Shown here piece after piece: positions 8,827 to 18,750 of a stretch of DNA of 64,000 nucleotides. The translations under genes and the position numbers were made by a program. A model generated the notes under the pieces. It had not been told where the DNA came from. It saw only the letters and a list, made by a program, of their open reading frames with translations, and ran no database searches. This DNA is from Vibrio pomeroyi. GTDB taxonomy: Bacteria; Pseudomonadota; Gammaproteobacteria; Enterobacterales; Vibrionaceae. Every line of letters begins with the position of its first letter. Position 1 is the stretch's first letter. The stretch spans positions 2,666,001 through 2,730,000 of the forward strand of contig NZ_AP025506.1 of the NCBI RefSeq assembly GCF_024347595.1, written 5' to 3'.

Positions 8827-10026
8827 CTACAGAGACAGCACCACACCAGCAATCGCTGCACTCATTAGGTTGGCAAACACACCTGCACAAATTGCTTTAA
8901 AGCCGTATTGTGAGATGAAAGAGCGACGCTCTGGTACCAAGCTGCCCAAGCCACCAATTAGAATCGCCATTGTTGAGATGTTAGCAAAACCACATAGAGC
9001 GAAAGTCACGATCGCTTGTGAGTGTTCACTTAGCGCTTCTTTAGCATCCATTAGCTGGATGAAGGCCACGAACTCGTTCACGACAATCTTGTTACCGATC
9101 AGTGAACCTGCAACCACAGCCTCAGACCATGGCACACCGATCAGCCATGCAACGGGTGCGAACACATAACCTAGGATCAGTTCAAAGCTTAGGTTTACGC
9201 CAAACCAACCGCCAACAATACCTAATAAGCCATTCAGCATTGCAATCACACTGATAAAGGCTAGAAGTGTCGCACCCACCGCAACGGCAATACGAAGTCC
9301 AGACATAGCCCCATCTGCCATTGCCTCAACTACGTTTGTTGCTCGTGGAATTTCAACATCAGACTCAATATTTTCTTGAGCGTCATCAGCGCTACCTGGC
9401 ACTAAGATCTTAGCCATCAATAGACCCGCAGGTGCAGACATGAATGCCGCAGCGATCAGATAATTTAGGTCAACACCAAGCGATGCATAACCCACTAGCG
9501 TACCACCAGCGACAGAAGCCAAACCACACACCATCACAGCAAACAGTTGTGAGTCTGTCATGTGCTTCAAGTAAGGCTTAACCACCAATGGCGCTTCAAT
9601 CATGCCAACGAAGATATTTGCTGTCGCAGACAGTGACTCGGCACGACCTGTGCCCAAGAACTTCTGCAGCGCGCCACCGATAAGGTTGATCACCTTTGGC
9701 ATAAAGCCGATGTGGTACAAACCCGAGATCAGTGCAGAGAAAAAGATAATGATGCCTAGAACGTTAATCGCGAAAACGAAACCGTTATTCGTAAGGCCAC
9801 CAAATAGGAAGTTAATCCCCTCTTGACCGTAGTTGATCAAGCTAGATACCGCACCTGTGGCTGCATTCAACGCTTCTTTACCCATTGGTACATACAGAAC
9901 CAACAGCGCGAATGAGATTTGTAATAAGAAAGCCAAAGAGACTGTTCTTAGTGGAATATTTTTTCTGTCCGTAGATAGTAACCAAGCGGCAACTAAAATA
10001 GTGATAATTCCAAGTAGCGAAGCCAT
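8827..10026 (-). CDS. nupC: NupC-family concentrative nucleoside transporter
   Basis: This 399-residue inner-membrane protein belongs to the CNT family and resembles the structurally known Vibrio cholerae vcCNT. Substrate-site motifs are visible: GMIEAPLVVKPYL (QTEAP-like, but with M-I in place of Q-T before E) and GNKIVVNEFVAF (the N-E-F motif), then FALCGFANISTMAI. It imports nucleosides with Na+. The ATG at 10026 is preceded by AGGTTG; an upstream TTG at 10035 is less likely. It is transcribed alone, with a LysR regulator just upstream on the same strand. Confidence 0.9.
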   Translation of the reverse strand: MASLLGIITILVAAWLLSTDRKNIPLRTVSLAFLLQISFALLVLYVPMGKEALNAATGAVSSLINYGQEGINFLFGGLTNNGFVFAINVLGIIIFFSALISGLYHIGFMPKVINLIGGALQKFLGTGRAESLSATANIFVGMIEAPLVVKPYLKHMTDSQLFAVMVCGLASVAGGTLVGYASLGVDLNYLIAAAFMSAPAGLLMAKILVPGSADDAQENIESDVEIPRATNVVEAMADGAMSGLRIAVAVGATLLAFISVIAMLNGLLGIVGGWFGVNLSFELILGYVFAPVAWLIGVPWSEAVVAGSLIGNKIVVNEFVAFIQLMDAKEALSEHSQAIVTFALCGFANISTMAILIGGLGSLVPERRSFISQYGFKAICAGVFANLMSAAIAGVVLSL

Positions 10027-10231
10027 GTGCGTCAACCTAAAAGTTGTAGATAGGAAAGGCGACGCATTCTATAGAGGAAATCGTTTGCGGCAAGTGGTGG
10101 TTGTTAACGTGATGTTGGGGTAATCACCTTTGAGTGATGATATAAATTAAGTTATTGAATTTTAATAATTAAGTTTGATTAAAAACCATACTTTTTCCAT
10201 ATGGAAATTATATTTATAGATTTGGAAACAG

Positions 10232-11176
10232 TTAGCGATGCAGTTCAACGCAAGTTTTCAGGTTTTCATCCCAGTACGTCGGCGATCCGATATGATCTTT
10301 GATGAACTCAATCACCGCAGAAAGCTTCTTCGGCATGTTCTTTCGACTCGGATACACGGCATAAAATGGCATTAATTGGCTAGCGCGCCATTCAGGCAAA
10401 ACTTGAATTAATTTGCCCGTTCTAAACTCTTCCTTAACTAGGTAAGTTGCTAAGTAAGCCACTCCCCACCCTGATACCGCTGCATCGCGTACTGCCTCTG
10501 CTAAGTCCACCGAGTAATCGCCCGCTACTTTAACGCTAAGATTCTCTTGGCCATTATCAAACGCCCACGAGGTGTAATCTCGCTCTCGGCTACGATAGAT
10601 AAGACAGTTATGGTCAATCAGGTCAGAAGGTACATGTGGCGTCCCTGCTTTAATCAGATAATCCGGCGATGCTGCAACCACAAACTGACTGTCAGCTAAT
10701 CGCTGCGCAATGTACCCTTCAGGCAGGTCTTCGTTATTGGTGATCCAGAGATCCAATCGCTCTTCAATCATATCCACCTTGTAGTCAAACAAGTGGACCT
10801 CGATTCTCAACTGAGGATAAAGCTGTCTGAGCTGATCAATCGCAGGAATGATGTGCAAAGTACCAAATGACTGTGACAACCCAACACGCAATATTCCAGA
10901 AATGTCATCACGCTGGCTATCCATATCCATTTGAGCCGCTTTTACCGTGTTAAACAGTTGCTCACAGTGCTGATAGAACACTTCCCCAGCTTCGGTCAGC
11001 GTTAGACTACGTGTGGTTCGTTGTACCAGCTTGATGCCAATGGAGTCTTCAAGCAAAGCAACTTGTTTACTGATATGAGACACCGAAACGTTCAAGCTTT
11101 TCGCAGCACTGGTAAAGCCATCATGCTTAATTAATGCATGGAATATCACCATCTGTGCAGCTCTATCTGTTAGCAC
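10232..11176 (-). CDS. LysR family transcriptional regulator
   Basis: The 314-residue protein has an N-terminal winged HTH over residues about 5-64 (HALIKHDGFTSAAKSLNVS, then SHISKQVALLEDSIG), with LVQRTTRSLTLTEAG giving the wing. A periplasmic-binding-protein-like effector domain follows from about residue 90. The class is certain; the target and inducer are not known. The HTH and effector pattern resemble the large AaeR/CrgA/DmlR-like group. It is monocistronic and oriented in tandem with nupC, 205 bp upstream of it, so control of nupC is possible but unproven. Confidence 0.9.
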   Translation of the reverse strand: MLTDRAAQMVIFHALIKHDGFTSAAKSLNVSVSHISKQVALLEDSIGIKLVQRTTRSLTLTEAGEVFYQHCEQLFNTVKAAQMDMDSQRDDISGILRVGLSQSFGTLHIIPAIDQLRQLYPQLRIEVHLFDYKVDMIEERLDLWITNNEDLPEGYIAQRLADSQFVVAASPDYLIKAGTPHVPSDLIDHNCLIYRSRERDYTSWAFDNGQENLSVKVAGDYSVDLAEAVRDAAVSGWGVAYLATYLVKEEFRTGKLIQVLPEWRASQLMPFYAVYPSRKNMPKKLSAVIEFIKDHIGSPTYWDENLKTCVELHR

Positions 11177-11211
11177 AAGACCACCTTCTTAAATCTCTGA
11201 AATATAAAATC

Positions 11212-11235
11212 AAAAAGGACTCCGAAGAGTCCTTT
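11212..11235 (-). terminator. Terminator after the lytic transglycosylase gene
   Basis: AAAGGACTC pairs with GAGTCCTTT around a CGAA tetraloop. The A5 run on the plus strand gives a U-run on the minus strand, so it ends the ycgL-transglycosylase transcript. Confidence 0.8.
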
Positions 11236-11322
11236 AGTTCGTTCTGCCTATGGTAGGCCAATTGCTATCAAAGCAAGCTAGGTCTATTAATCAAATTAAG
11301 TCTGCTAATCAAATTAGGCCGA

Positions 11323-12321
11323 TTAATTAAACTTAATTCTGTCTGCTAGGTGGCTAACTGCCAAAGCAAAGTAGTAAGAACGATTCCACTTCATTAACAC
11401 ATTGTAGTTGTTGTAAATGAGGTACGAACGACCCGCTTCGTCATCCGGCATAATCAACCAAGCTTTAATGTCTTCATCAAGCGTCGGCAATGGGCGATCG
11501 TCGTAGCGCTTAATACCAAGTTCAGACCACTCTTTTAGGTACTTCGCTTTGTCTTCAGTTCGGCCTTGCAAATCAATAGACACGGTTGACGGTACGTGAA
11601 CCTGACGGCCCCAAGTGTACTTATCATCCCAACCTGATTGGCTAAGGTAATTGGCTGCCGAAGCAAACACATCTTCTTCAGTACCCCAAATGTCTTTCTT
11701 ACCGTCGCCATTACCATCAGCGGCAAACGCTAAGAATGAGCTTGGCATAAACTGAGGTTGCCCCATAGCACCAGCCCAAGAGCCTTTCATCTCTTTTGGT
11801 GTAATATGGCCTTGATCAAGAATCTTCAACGCCGCCATTGCTTCGCTGCGGAAAAACGCTTCTCTGCGTCCTTCGTAAGCCATGGTCGTTAGCGCATCGA
11901 TAACACTGTAGTTACCAGTGAACTTACCAAAGTTACTCTCAACGCCCCATAGCGCGACAATGAATCTTGGTTGAACACCATATTCATCACCAATACGCTT
12001 TAGCGCTGTGTAATGCTTCTTATAAAGCGAGCGGGCTTGCTTCACTTTCCAATCTGGTACCGCTCGTGGAATGTATTCATCCAGAGTCAGCTTCTTCTCA
12101 GGTTGGTTTTTGTCGGCTTTCACCGCTCTTGGCTTAAACGTTACACCATCAAAGGCTTCATCAATGATCGCTTCAGAAACGCCTTCTTCACGGCCTTGTT
12201 GCTTTAGTTTTTCTACATATTGTTCGAAGCTCAGCTCTTCAGCGTGTACTGAGCTAATGGTCAGGCTATTACCCAATAGTAATGCTGACACAGCCAATAT
12301 GGTTTTCGAAAATTTACTCAA
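11323..12321 (-). CDS. Periplasmic lytic murein transglycosylase, MltB family
   Basis: The 332-residue protein cleaves peptidoglycan glycan strands to 1,6-anhydromuropeptides. The catalytic Glu is E128 in ALWGVESNFGKFTG, and GSWAGAMGQPQFMPSSF is the family's second signature. Residues 1-27 form a cleavable signal peptide ending SSVHA; there is no lipobox cysteine, so unlike E. coli MltB it should be a soluble periplasmic enzyme. An NGDGKKDIW segment is an EF-hand-like calcium loop as in Slt35. It lies 30 bp downstream of ycgL and is probably co-transcribed. Confidence 0.9.
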   Translation of the reverse strand: MSKFSKTILAVSALLLGNSLTISSVHAEELSFEQYVEKLKQQGREEGVSEAIIDEAFDGVTFKPRAVKADKNQPEKKLTLDEYIPRAVPDWKVKQARSLYKKHYTALKRIGDEYGVQPRFIVALWGVESNFGKFTGNYSVIDALTTMAYEGRREAFFRSEAMAALKILDQGHITPKEMKGSWAGAMGQPQFMPSSFLAFAADGNGDGKKDIWGTEEDVFASAANYLSQSGWDDKYTWGRQVHVPSTVSIDLQGRTEDKAKYLKEWSELGIKRYDDRPLPTLDEDIKAWLIMPDDEAGRSYLIYNNYNVLMKWNRSYYFALAVSHLADRIKFN

Positions 12322-12351
12322 CGATCACTCCTCCTTGAATTGAGGTGGCTA

Positions 12352-12642
12352 TCACTCTTCGTCTTGAGATTTCTGTTGAGCTTTACGCTCTTTATGAAGC
12401 TCAAGTTCGTTAACTGGTGGTGGCGGAACCTGCAAAAAGAAACCATCGGTATTCAGTGATTCTTTCACTTTCTCGATGTTCACTTGAGCCAGTTTACGGC
12501 CATCCATTTTAATTACCATTACAAAACTAGGTTTACCAAACATTTGCATCAATGCGTCAGGAACTTGTGAAAAATCATCCTTCTTTGGGATATAAAGGTA
12601 TGTTCCTTCTTTCTTTGAGCTTTTATATATAGAACACAGCAT
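12352..12642 (-). CDS. ycgL: YcgL domain-containing protein
   Basis: This 96-residue protein matches the YcgL family: N-terminal [20 protein letters not shown], a central [11 protein letters not shown] and a charged C-terminal tail rich in Lys, Gln and Glu. Its biochemical function is unknown. ycgL is a recurrent neighbour of minC, which diverges from it here by about 220 bp, and that supports the call. Confidence 0.9.
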   Translation of the reverse strand: MLCSIYKSSKKEGTYLYIPKKDDFSQVPDALMQMFGKPSFVMVIKMDGRKLAQVNIEKVKESLNTDGFFLQVPPPPVNELELHKERKAQQKSQDEE

Positions 12643-12862
12643 GACAAACCTTTTTAATTGATTATGACTACAAAACTCTCACTTGCGAGATCAATAGTTT
12701 ATGTTAGGGAAATATTGGGAACAAAACGTCCATTTGACAACAAGATTACTTGCTGTGCTTGGTTTGGGAATATAACATGATAAACCTAGTTTCAGGCAAT
12801 GCCCTTTATTTTATTGATAAAGAAATTGTACCAATTCGCTATTGAGGTCCTGTAGTTTTTCG

Positions 12863-13525
12863 ATGTCTAGTAACCCAGATCTAAAAGGTAGCAGCTTTAC
12901 GCTATCTGTTTTGCACTTATCCGATGATCAAGTCGAAAATGCAGTGTCTTTTCTTCAGGAGAAGGTAGACCAAGCACCCACGTTTTTCGCCGCTGCGCCT
13001 GTTGTTATCAACATCAGCAAAGTCGCAGGCGATATCGATTTTGTGCAACTGAAAAATGGTATCTCTCAAGCGGGCATGATCCCGGTTGGCGTGGCTGGCT
13101 GTTCTGATAAACGTATGCAAAATCTAGCGAAAGAAGCGGGCTTTGCTGTCATGACGGCAAGTAAATCTCCATCGCAAGCACCCGCTAAGATGGCACCGAT
13201 TAAGGTGGTTCGAACCCCAATTCGTTCTGGTCAGCAGGTTTACGCGAAAGATGGCGACCTACTCATCCTAAGTCACGTAAGTGCGGGTGCAGAAGTGATT
13301 GCCGATGGCAGCATCCATATTCATGGCACTTTACGCGGCCGCGCGATTGCAGGTGCAAGTGGTCAAACTGAAGCAAAAATAATTTGTAATGATTTACAAG
13401 CCGAGCTGGTTTCTATTGCAGGAAATTACTGGCTCAGCGATCAAATTGAAAGCGAGTACTGGCAGAAGAAAACCATGTTCAGTATGGCAAACGATGTATT
13501 ACACGTTGACGTCCTCGCAATATAA
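12863..13525 (+). CDS. minC: Septum site-determining protein MinC
   Basis: MinC inhibits FtsZ polymerisation away from midcell. The 220 residues comprise an N-terminal FtsZ-binding domain (about 1-105), a Pro/Ala/Lys linker and a C-terminal beta-helix domain with [18 protein letters not shown], which contacts MinD and FtsZ. I choose the ATG at 12863 ([12 protein letters not shown]); a TTG seven codons upstream is in frame but not needed. It is the first gene of minCDE, with 21 bp to minD. Confidence 0.97.
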   Translation: MSSNPDLKGSSFTLSVLHLSDDQVENAVSFLQEKVDQAPTFFAAAPVVINISKVAGDIDFVQLKNGISQAGMIPVGVAGCSDKRMQNLAKEAGFAVMTASKSPSQAPAKMAPIKVVRTPIRSGQQVYAKDGDLLILSHVSAGAEVIADGSIHIHGTLRGRAIAGASGQTEAKIICNDLQAELVSIAGNYWLSDQIESEYWQKKTMFSMANDVLHVDVLAI

Positions 13526-13546
13526 GAGAAATAAAAGGAAAAAATA

Positions 13547-14359
13547 ATGGCACGCATTATCGTTGTAACGTCAGGTAAAGGCGGGGTAGGCAAAACGACC
13601 TCTAGTGCAGCTATTGCCTCAGGTCTGGCTTTAAAAGGGAAGAAAACCGCAGTTATCGACTTTGATATCGGTCTGCGTAACCTAGATTTAATCATGGGTT
13701 GTGAGCGTCGTGTTGTTTACGATTTCGTTAACGTTATCAATGGTGAAGCTACGCTGAACCAAGCGATGATCAAAGACAAGCGCACAGAAAACCTGTTCAT
13801 TCTTCCTGCTTCTCAAACTCGTGATAAAGATGCACTAACGAAAGACGGTGTTCGTCGCGTATTTGATGAACTTGATGAAATGGGCTTTGATTTCATCATC
13901 TGTGATTCTCCTGCGGGTATTGAGCAAGGCGCTCTAATGGCGTTGTACTTTGCTGATGAAGCGATTGTAACAACCAACCCTGAAGTCTCTTCTGTACGCG
14001 ACTCAGACCGTATTTTAGGTATTCTTGACTCTAAATCTCGTCGCTCAGAAGACGGTTTAGAGCCAGTGAAAACTCACCTTCTACTGACTCGCTACAACCC
14101 AGCACGTGTAACTCAAGGTGAAATGCTGAGTGTTGAAGATGTTGAAGAGATCCTACACATCTCTTTACTGGGCGTGATTCCAGAGAGCCAAGCGGTACTG
14201 AACGCATCGAACAAGGGTGTTCCAGTTATCTTTGACGAAGCAACCGACGCAGGTATGGCTTACAATGATACTGTAGAGCGACTACTAGGTAGCCAAGTGG
14301 ACTTCCGTTTCTTAACGGAACAGAAGAAAGGCATCTTCAAAAGACTGTTCGGGGGCTAA
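13547..14359 (+). CDS. minD: Septum site-determining ATPase MinD
   Basis: MinD is the membrane-cycling ATPase that recruits MinC and is released by MinE. The 270 residues start with the deviant Walker A SGKGGVGKTT (residues 9-18, signature Lys11 and Lys16), then FDIGLRNLDL and the switch segment DSPAGIEQGA. The C terminus ends in an amphipathic helix (KKGIFKRLFGG) that binds the membrane. The Shine-Dalgarno AAAGGAAAA is clear. Confidence 0.98.
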   Translation: MARIIVVTSGKGGVGKTTSSAAIASGLALKGKKTAVIDFDIGLRNLDLIMGCERRVVYDFVNVINGEATLNQAMIKDKRTENLFILPASQTRDKDALTKDGVRRVFDELDEMGFDFIICDSPAGIEQGALMALYFADEAIVTTNPEVSSVRDSDRILGILDSKSRRSEDGLEPVKTHLLLTRYNPARVTQGEMLSVEDVEEILHISLLGVIPESQAVLNASNKGVPVIFDEATDAGMAYNDTVERLLGSQVDFRFLTEQKKGIFKRLFGG

Positions 14360-14365
14360 TACGCA

Positions 14366-14629
14366 ATGTCATTACTAGAGTTTTTCAGACCACAGAAAAA
14401 GACGACCGCAAATCTAGCCAAAGAGCGTTTGCAGATCATTGTTGCTGAGCGCCGCAGTCATGACGACCCTGCTCCATCGTACTTGCCGCAACTGAAAGAA
14501 GACATCTTGAAGTGTATTGCAAAGTACGTTGAGGTAGATCCATCAATGGTTGATCTTACTTTCGAACACAAAGACGACGACATCTCAGTATTAGAGTTGA
14601 ACGTTAAACTACCAGAAGACGATAAGTAG
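14366..14629 (+). CDS. minE: Cell division topological specificity factor MinE
   Basis: MinE stimulates MinD ATPase and drives pole-to-pole oscillation. The 87 residues begin with the membrane-targeting [12 protein letters not shown], followed by the anti-MinCD helix ([13 protein letters not shown], residues about 19-31) and the C-terminal dimerisation domain. It lies 6 bp after minD and closes the operon, with a terminator following. Confidence 0.97.
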   Translation: MSLLEFFRPQKKTTANLAKERLQIIVAERRSHDDPAPSYLPQLKEDILKCIAKYVEVDPSMVDLTFEHKDDDISVLELNVKLPEDDK

Positions 14630-14664
14630 TCTTCACTATCTTGTAAGTAGTAAGCAGATTAAAT

Positions 14665-14692
14665 AAAAAAGAGAGCTTAGGCTCTCTTTTTT
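14665..14692. terminator. Bidirectional terminator between minE and rnd
   Basis: AAAAAAGAGAGC pairs with GCTCTCTTTTTT around a TTAG loop between converging genes, with U-runs on both strands. Confidence 0.9.
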
Positions 14693-14742
14693 GTGTCTGC
14701 ATTTTATATCTGTAACTGGCTAACTCTTATAACAAGTACAGA

Positions 14743-15861
14743 TTACTTAATCGCTTTACTCAGCTTTTCGCCAACCACATCTAAACGCCAACCTTGCATT
14801 ACATCAGGTAGCTTTTCAGGGTTACGTTGGTGTTTCCAAACCCAGCTTAACATTTGGTTAAGTTGCTTTTTCGATGCCAAAAACTCGGTCGCTAAGCCGC
14901 TGTGTTGTGATGCTGTTTTCACTTCATCTTTCAACACTTTGAAGATTTGCTTGTAGCCCGGGTAATCCATTAGACGTTCTACTGGTGCTGGGTACTCTTC
15001 TTCTGGCGTGTGTTCCGCTAACTTTACTATTGAGCTGATCTTAGCACCATGGCGACGTACAGAGCGGTAGTCAAAACCTTCCTGTTCCATGTGCTTGGGA
15101 TCTTTCATAGCGAATCGAGCTACAGCCCACAGGTCTTGTTCTTTGAAAACAAAGTTCAGCGCTAAATCACGCTTAATTGCTTCTTTTAGACGCCAAGTTG
15201 CTAGCGGTCTTAAGATAGCTAACTGTTTAGGTTTTAATTGCCATGCACCTTTGATATCAAGGTAAGCATTGTCTGGATTTGCTTTACGAATACGTTTAGC
15301 AACTTGTAGGTCAGACTCTTGTTGAGCCGCTTCCCACCAACCCGCTTCCATCACTTTTTCAAGAAGCTTGTTGTACATTGGCATCAGGTAATGCACATCT
15401 GCCGCTGCGTAGTCCAATTGCTTTTGAGAAAGTGGACGAGCTAGCCAGTCAGTGCGAGATTCACTCTTATCGAGATCAACACCAACAAACTCTGAAACCA
15501 GAGCAGCAAAGCCTGTTGATAAGCCATGGCCTAAGAAAGCAGCCATGATTTGCGTATCCACCATTGGTGTCGGTGTGCAGCCAAATGCGTTCTGGAACAC
15601 TTCCAAATCTTCACCGCACGCGTGCAGCACTTTCAATACTGAGGCGTCTTTCAACAATCCAACAAATGGTGTCATTTCGCCAAGAGCAATAGGGTCAATC
15701 AGTGACAGCGTTTCACCATCAAATAACTGAATCAAGCCTAATTGAGGGTAATAGGTTCTTGTACGAACGAACTCCGTATCAAGCATAACGACATCGGCTT
15801 CACGTGCTTGTTGGCAAACTCGCTCAAGGTCTTTCAATTGGGTAATGATTTGATAATCCAC
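14743..15861 (-). CDS. rnd: Ribonuclease D
   Basis: RNase D is a 3'-5' exoribonuclease that trims tRNA precursors. The DEDD exonuclease domain begins with LDTEFVRTRTYYPQLGLIQLF (ExoI Asp and Glu) and includes the late YAAADVHYL (ExoIII). Two HRDC domains follow from about residue 210. I start at the GTG at 15861, which gives MDYQIIT, equivalent to the E. coli N terminus, and has GAGAG just upstream. A GTG four codons earlier is also in frame. It is separated from fadD by a terminator. Confidence 0.95.
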   Translation of the reverse strand: MDYQIITQLKDLERVCQQAREADVVMLDTEFVRTRTYYPQLGLIQLFDGETLSLIDPIALGEMTPFVGLLKDASVLKVLHACGEDLEVFQNAFGCTPTPMVDTQIMAAFLGHGLSTGFAALVSEFVGVDLDKSESRTDWLARPLSQKQLDYAAADVHYLMPMYNKLLEKVMEAGWWEAAQQESDLQVAKRIRKANPDNAYLDIKGAWQLKPKQLAILRPLATWRLKEAIKRDLALNFVFKEQDLWAVARFAMKDPKHMEQEGFDYRSVRRHGAKISSIVKLAEHTPEEEYPAPVERLMDYPGYKQIFKVLKDEVKTASQHSGLATEFLASKKQLNQMLSWVWKHQRNPEKLPDVMQGWRLDVVGEKLSKAIK

Positions 15862-15901
15862 AAAAACTCTCACTGGTTTCTATTTGATCGCCGGATACAA
15901 A

Positions 15902-15926
15902 AATGCCGACATTAACTGTCGGCATT
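15902..15926 (-). terminator. Terminator after fadD
   Basis: AATGCCGACA pairs with TGTCGGCATT around a TTAAC loop. The preceding A run makes a U-run on the minus strand. Confidence 0.75.
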
Positions 15927-16020
15927 CTAACACCATTTTTCAGCGCTCGCTTAGATTAAGCGCCTCAATGGCTTCTCGTGCTATGGTTTCTCGAGTAATG
16001 GTTACCCATAAACTGGCTTA

Positions 16021-17715
16021 TTATTCGCTCGCGCGTTTAGCCAATTCTGCATCGTTCTCTTCACGAAGCACACGACGTAAGATCTTACCTACATTGGTCT
16101 TTGGAAGATCTTCTCTGAATTCAACCAGTTTAGGGATCTTGTAACCCGTTAGGTGTTCACGACAGTGCGCGATAATGTCTTCTTTGGTTAGGCTAGGGTC
16201 GCGCTTCACGACGTAGATCTTAACCAATTCACCGGACACTTCATGAGGTTGACCGATAGCCGCTACTTCGAGCACTTTGCCGTGTAGTGCCACTACATCT
16301 TCAATCTCATTCGGATAAACGTTAAAGCCAGACACAAGAATCATGTCTTTCTTACGGTCAACAATGTGCAGTAAGCCTTCGTCATCAAACTTAACGATGT
16401 CACCCGTAGATAGCCAACCGTCTTGGTCGATCACTTCTTTGGTTGCTTCTGGACGCTGCCAGTAGCCTTGCATCACTTGAGGACCACGAACTTGCAGTTC
16501 GCCCACTTGATCATTAGCAACCACTTGGCCTTCATCATCAACAATACGAACTTCTGTTGATGGTACAGGCAGGCCAATAGCGCCAGTGTAATCTTTAAGG
16601 TCGTATGGGTTACCCGTTACCAGTGGTGAACACTCGGTTAAGCCATAGCCTTCCAGCAAGTGAATGCCTGTCGCTTTCTTCCATTGCTCAGCAACAGAGC
16701 GTTGAACCGCCATGCCACCGCCAACCGATAGGCGCAGGTTACTGAAATCCAACTCGTGGAAATCTTCGTTATTCACAAGTGCATTGAATAGAGTGTTTAC
16801 GCCAGTAATCGCGGTAAACGGCACCTTTTGTAGCTCTTTAATGAAACCAGGAATATCACGAGGGTTGGTGATAAGAAGGTTTCGACCACCCATCTCAACA
16901 AACAGCAAGCAGTTTACGGTCAGTGCGAACACGTGGTAAAGCGGCAGTGCCGTTACCACCAGCTCACGGCCTTCTTGCAGAACAGGACCGTATGCCCCTT
17001 TCGCTTGAAGTACGTTCGCGATCATATTGCGGTGCGTTAGGATTGCGCCCTTAGCCACACCCGTAGTACCGCCCGTGTACTGTAGGAAAGCAATGTCATC
17101 ACCCGCCATAAACGGCTTCACATACTGAAGACGGCGACCTTTATGCAGTGCTTTTCTGAAAGAGATAGCGCCCGGTAGATCATACTTAGGCACCATGCCT
17201 TTTACGTATTTCACTACGAAATCGACAATTGTACCTTTCGCGCGTGGCAGCATTTGCCCTAAGCTGGTGAGTACAACGTGTTTAACTGGCGTGTTATCAA
17301 CGACTTTCTCTAGCGTGCTCGCAAAGTTTGAAACGATAACAATCGCCTTTGCACCAGAATCGTTCAGTTGATGTTCAAGCTCACGAGGTGTGTACAGTGG
17401 GTTGACGTTCACTGCAATCATACCAGCACGCAATACACCAAAAAGTGCAATTGGGTATTGCAGCAGGTTTGGCATCATCAGTGCAACGCGATCGCCTTTC
17501 TTCAGTTTCAAATCATTCTGCAGGTAAGCGGCAAAAGCACGGCTGCGCTCTTCAAGCTTACGGAACGTCATTATTGAGCCCATGTTCTCGAATGCTGGTT
17601 GGTCTGCGTACTTCTGTACCGACTGTTCAAACATTTCAACAAGAGATGGGTACTGATCTGGGTTGATCGTCTCTGGTACGTCACTTGGATAACGTGAAAG
17701 CCAAGGTTTATCCAC
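16021..17715 (-). CDS. fadD: Long-chain-fatty-acid-CoA ligase
   Basis: FadD activates imported long-chain fatty acids to acyl-CoA at the inner membrane for beta-oxidation. The 564 residues contain the AMP-binding P-loop [12 protein letters not shown] near residue 215, the [11 protein letters not shown] adenylate motif and the hinge [16 protein letters not shown]. Both the N terminus ([25 protein letters not shown]) and length match FadD rather than other acyl-CoA ligases. The rnd-fadD-slp-tsaB-yoaA order repeats the enterobacterial one. Its upstream gap (17716-17821) should hold its promoter; I could not pick out a FadR site. Confidence 0.96.
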   Translation of the reverse strand: MDKPWLSRYPSDVPETINPDQYPSLVEMFEQSVQKYADQPAFENMGSIMTFRKLEERSRAFAAYLQNDLKLKKGDRVALMMPNLLQYPIALFGVLRAGMIAVNVNPLYTPRELEHQLNDSGAKAIVIVSNFASTLEKVVDNTPVKHVVLTSLGQMLPRAKGTIVDFVVKYVKGMVPKYDLPGAISFRKALHKGRRLQYVKPFMAGDDIAFLQYTGGTTGVAKGAILTHRNMIANVLQAKGAYGPVLQEGRELVVTALPLYHVFALTVNCLLFVEMGGRNLLITNPRDIPGFIKELQKVPFTAITGVNTLFNALVNNEDFHELDFSNLRLSVGGGMAVQRSVAEQWKKATGIHLLEGYGLTECSPLVTGNPYDLKDYTGAIGLPVPSTEVRIVDDEGQVVANDQVGELQVRGPQVMQGYWQRPEATKEVIDQDGWLSTGDIVKFDDEGLLHIVDRKKDMILVSGFNVYPNEIEDVVALHGKVLEVAAIGQPHEVSGELVKIYVVKRDPSLTKEDIIAHCREHLTGYKIPKLVEFREDLPKTNVGKILRRVLREENDAELAKRASE

Positions 17716-17821
17716 TATGTTACTCCTCGTTTATCAGCTGACGACTGTTTCGCCGCTTTTTATCATTGCGGTATTACAGCACAGCTTTAGTGCATGAGCA
17801 CTAAAAGGCTCAAACACTTGT

Positions 17822-18673
17822 TTAAATTTTGTTAACTACACCAAGAATTAGCTCTGAAACTAACTCTGGACTCTCTAAATGGCAATGATGTCCGCCAGGA
17901 ACAGTCTCTATATTTAGAGGACTATGGGCTGATTTGTAGCGATTATGCTGCAAATGTCGGAATCCATCATTTCCTAAAACTATTAATTGAGGGCATTCAA
18001 TAGCCGCCATAATCGCTTCAGCGTGCGCCTGTGACATTCGATATAACGAGTCACATTTTAGGTTAGGGTCGCATCGCCATTGCCAAGAGTTATCTAACTC
18101 GACAATTCCTCGCTCTACTATAGGAGCAATTAATTCAGCATTGATTTGATTGGCGTGAGCTCTCAGCTTAATAGCATCCTCAAGGCTTGCCAGAGGACGT
18201 GAAGGCTTTCTTCGCTGTCGAAGACGACTGAGTACCCCATCTCTCAAGCGAGAAACCGTTTCTTGGGGAGCTTCTGAAAGAGGTCCGTGACCTTCAATTT
18301 GAATTAATCCTGACACCTTTTCAGGAAAGGCGGCACTATAGCAACTTGCGATCAATGCACCAAGTGAATGTCCTACCAGTACCAGTCTGTTTGGCGATAA
18401 TTTAGTCACCAACTGGTGCAAATCATCAATATAGTCGTGAAACGGGTAGTAACTGCCCGACTTATGCGACGAAAAGCCATGACCAAAGAGATCAATCGCA
18501 ACCAAGTGAGAGTTGGGGGAAAGTGTTTCGAGATTAGAGAGAACAGAAGAGAAACTCGCGGAGTTATCTAACCACCCATGAATAAAAACGACCGTCGTAG
18601 CGGTCGTTTCTGGGTTGCCTATCTGCTGTGTTGCAAGCTTCCCGCTCGCAAGGGAGTATGACTTTTCAATCAT
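17822..18673 (-). CDS. Alpha/beta-fold hydrolase
   Basis: This 283-residue cytoplasmic hydrolase has the oxyanion-strand HG motif VVFIHGWLDNSASF (residues 28-41), the nucleophile elbow GHSLGA with Ser103, and the late catalytic His in PGGHHCHLES. It resembles the serine hydrolase-like (SERHL/MEST) branch; the substrate is unknown. Start chosen at the ATG at 18673 (MIEKSYSLASG); the frame extends to a TTG at 18706 without support. It is inserted between fadD and slp relative to the enterobacterial order. Confidence 0.85.
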   Translation of the reverse strand: MIEKSYSLASGKLATQQIGNPETTATTVVFIHGWLDNSASFSSVLSNLETLSPNSHLVAIDLFGHGFSSHKSGSYYPFHDYIDDLHQLVTKLSPNRLVLVGHSLGALIASCYSAAFPEKVSGLIQIEGHGPLSEAPQETVSRLRDGVLSRLRQRRKPSRPLASLEDAIKLRAHANQINAELIAPIVERGIVELDNSWQWRCDPNLKCDSLYRMSQAHAEAIMAAIECPQLIVLGNDGFRHLQHNRYKSAHSPLNIETVPGGHHCHLESPELVSELILGVVNKI

Positions 18674-18750
18674 CAAGCATCTAATTCCATCTGGTTGCGT
18701 AATCAAGCTCTAGTAATCAACCTTTAGTAATCAAGAGCCGGCAAAGTGAG

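Noticed and set aside
10123..10138. ATCAC-N6-GTGAT palindrome upstream of nupC as a CRP site
   Set aside because: The half-sites are in the wrong order for CRP (TGTGA-N6-TCACA); it may be another operator but I cannot name one.
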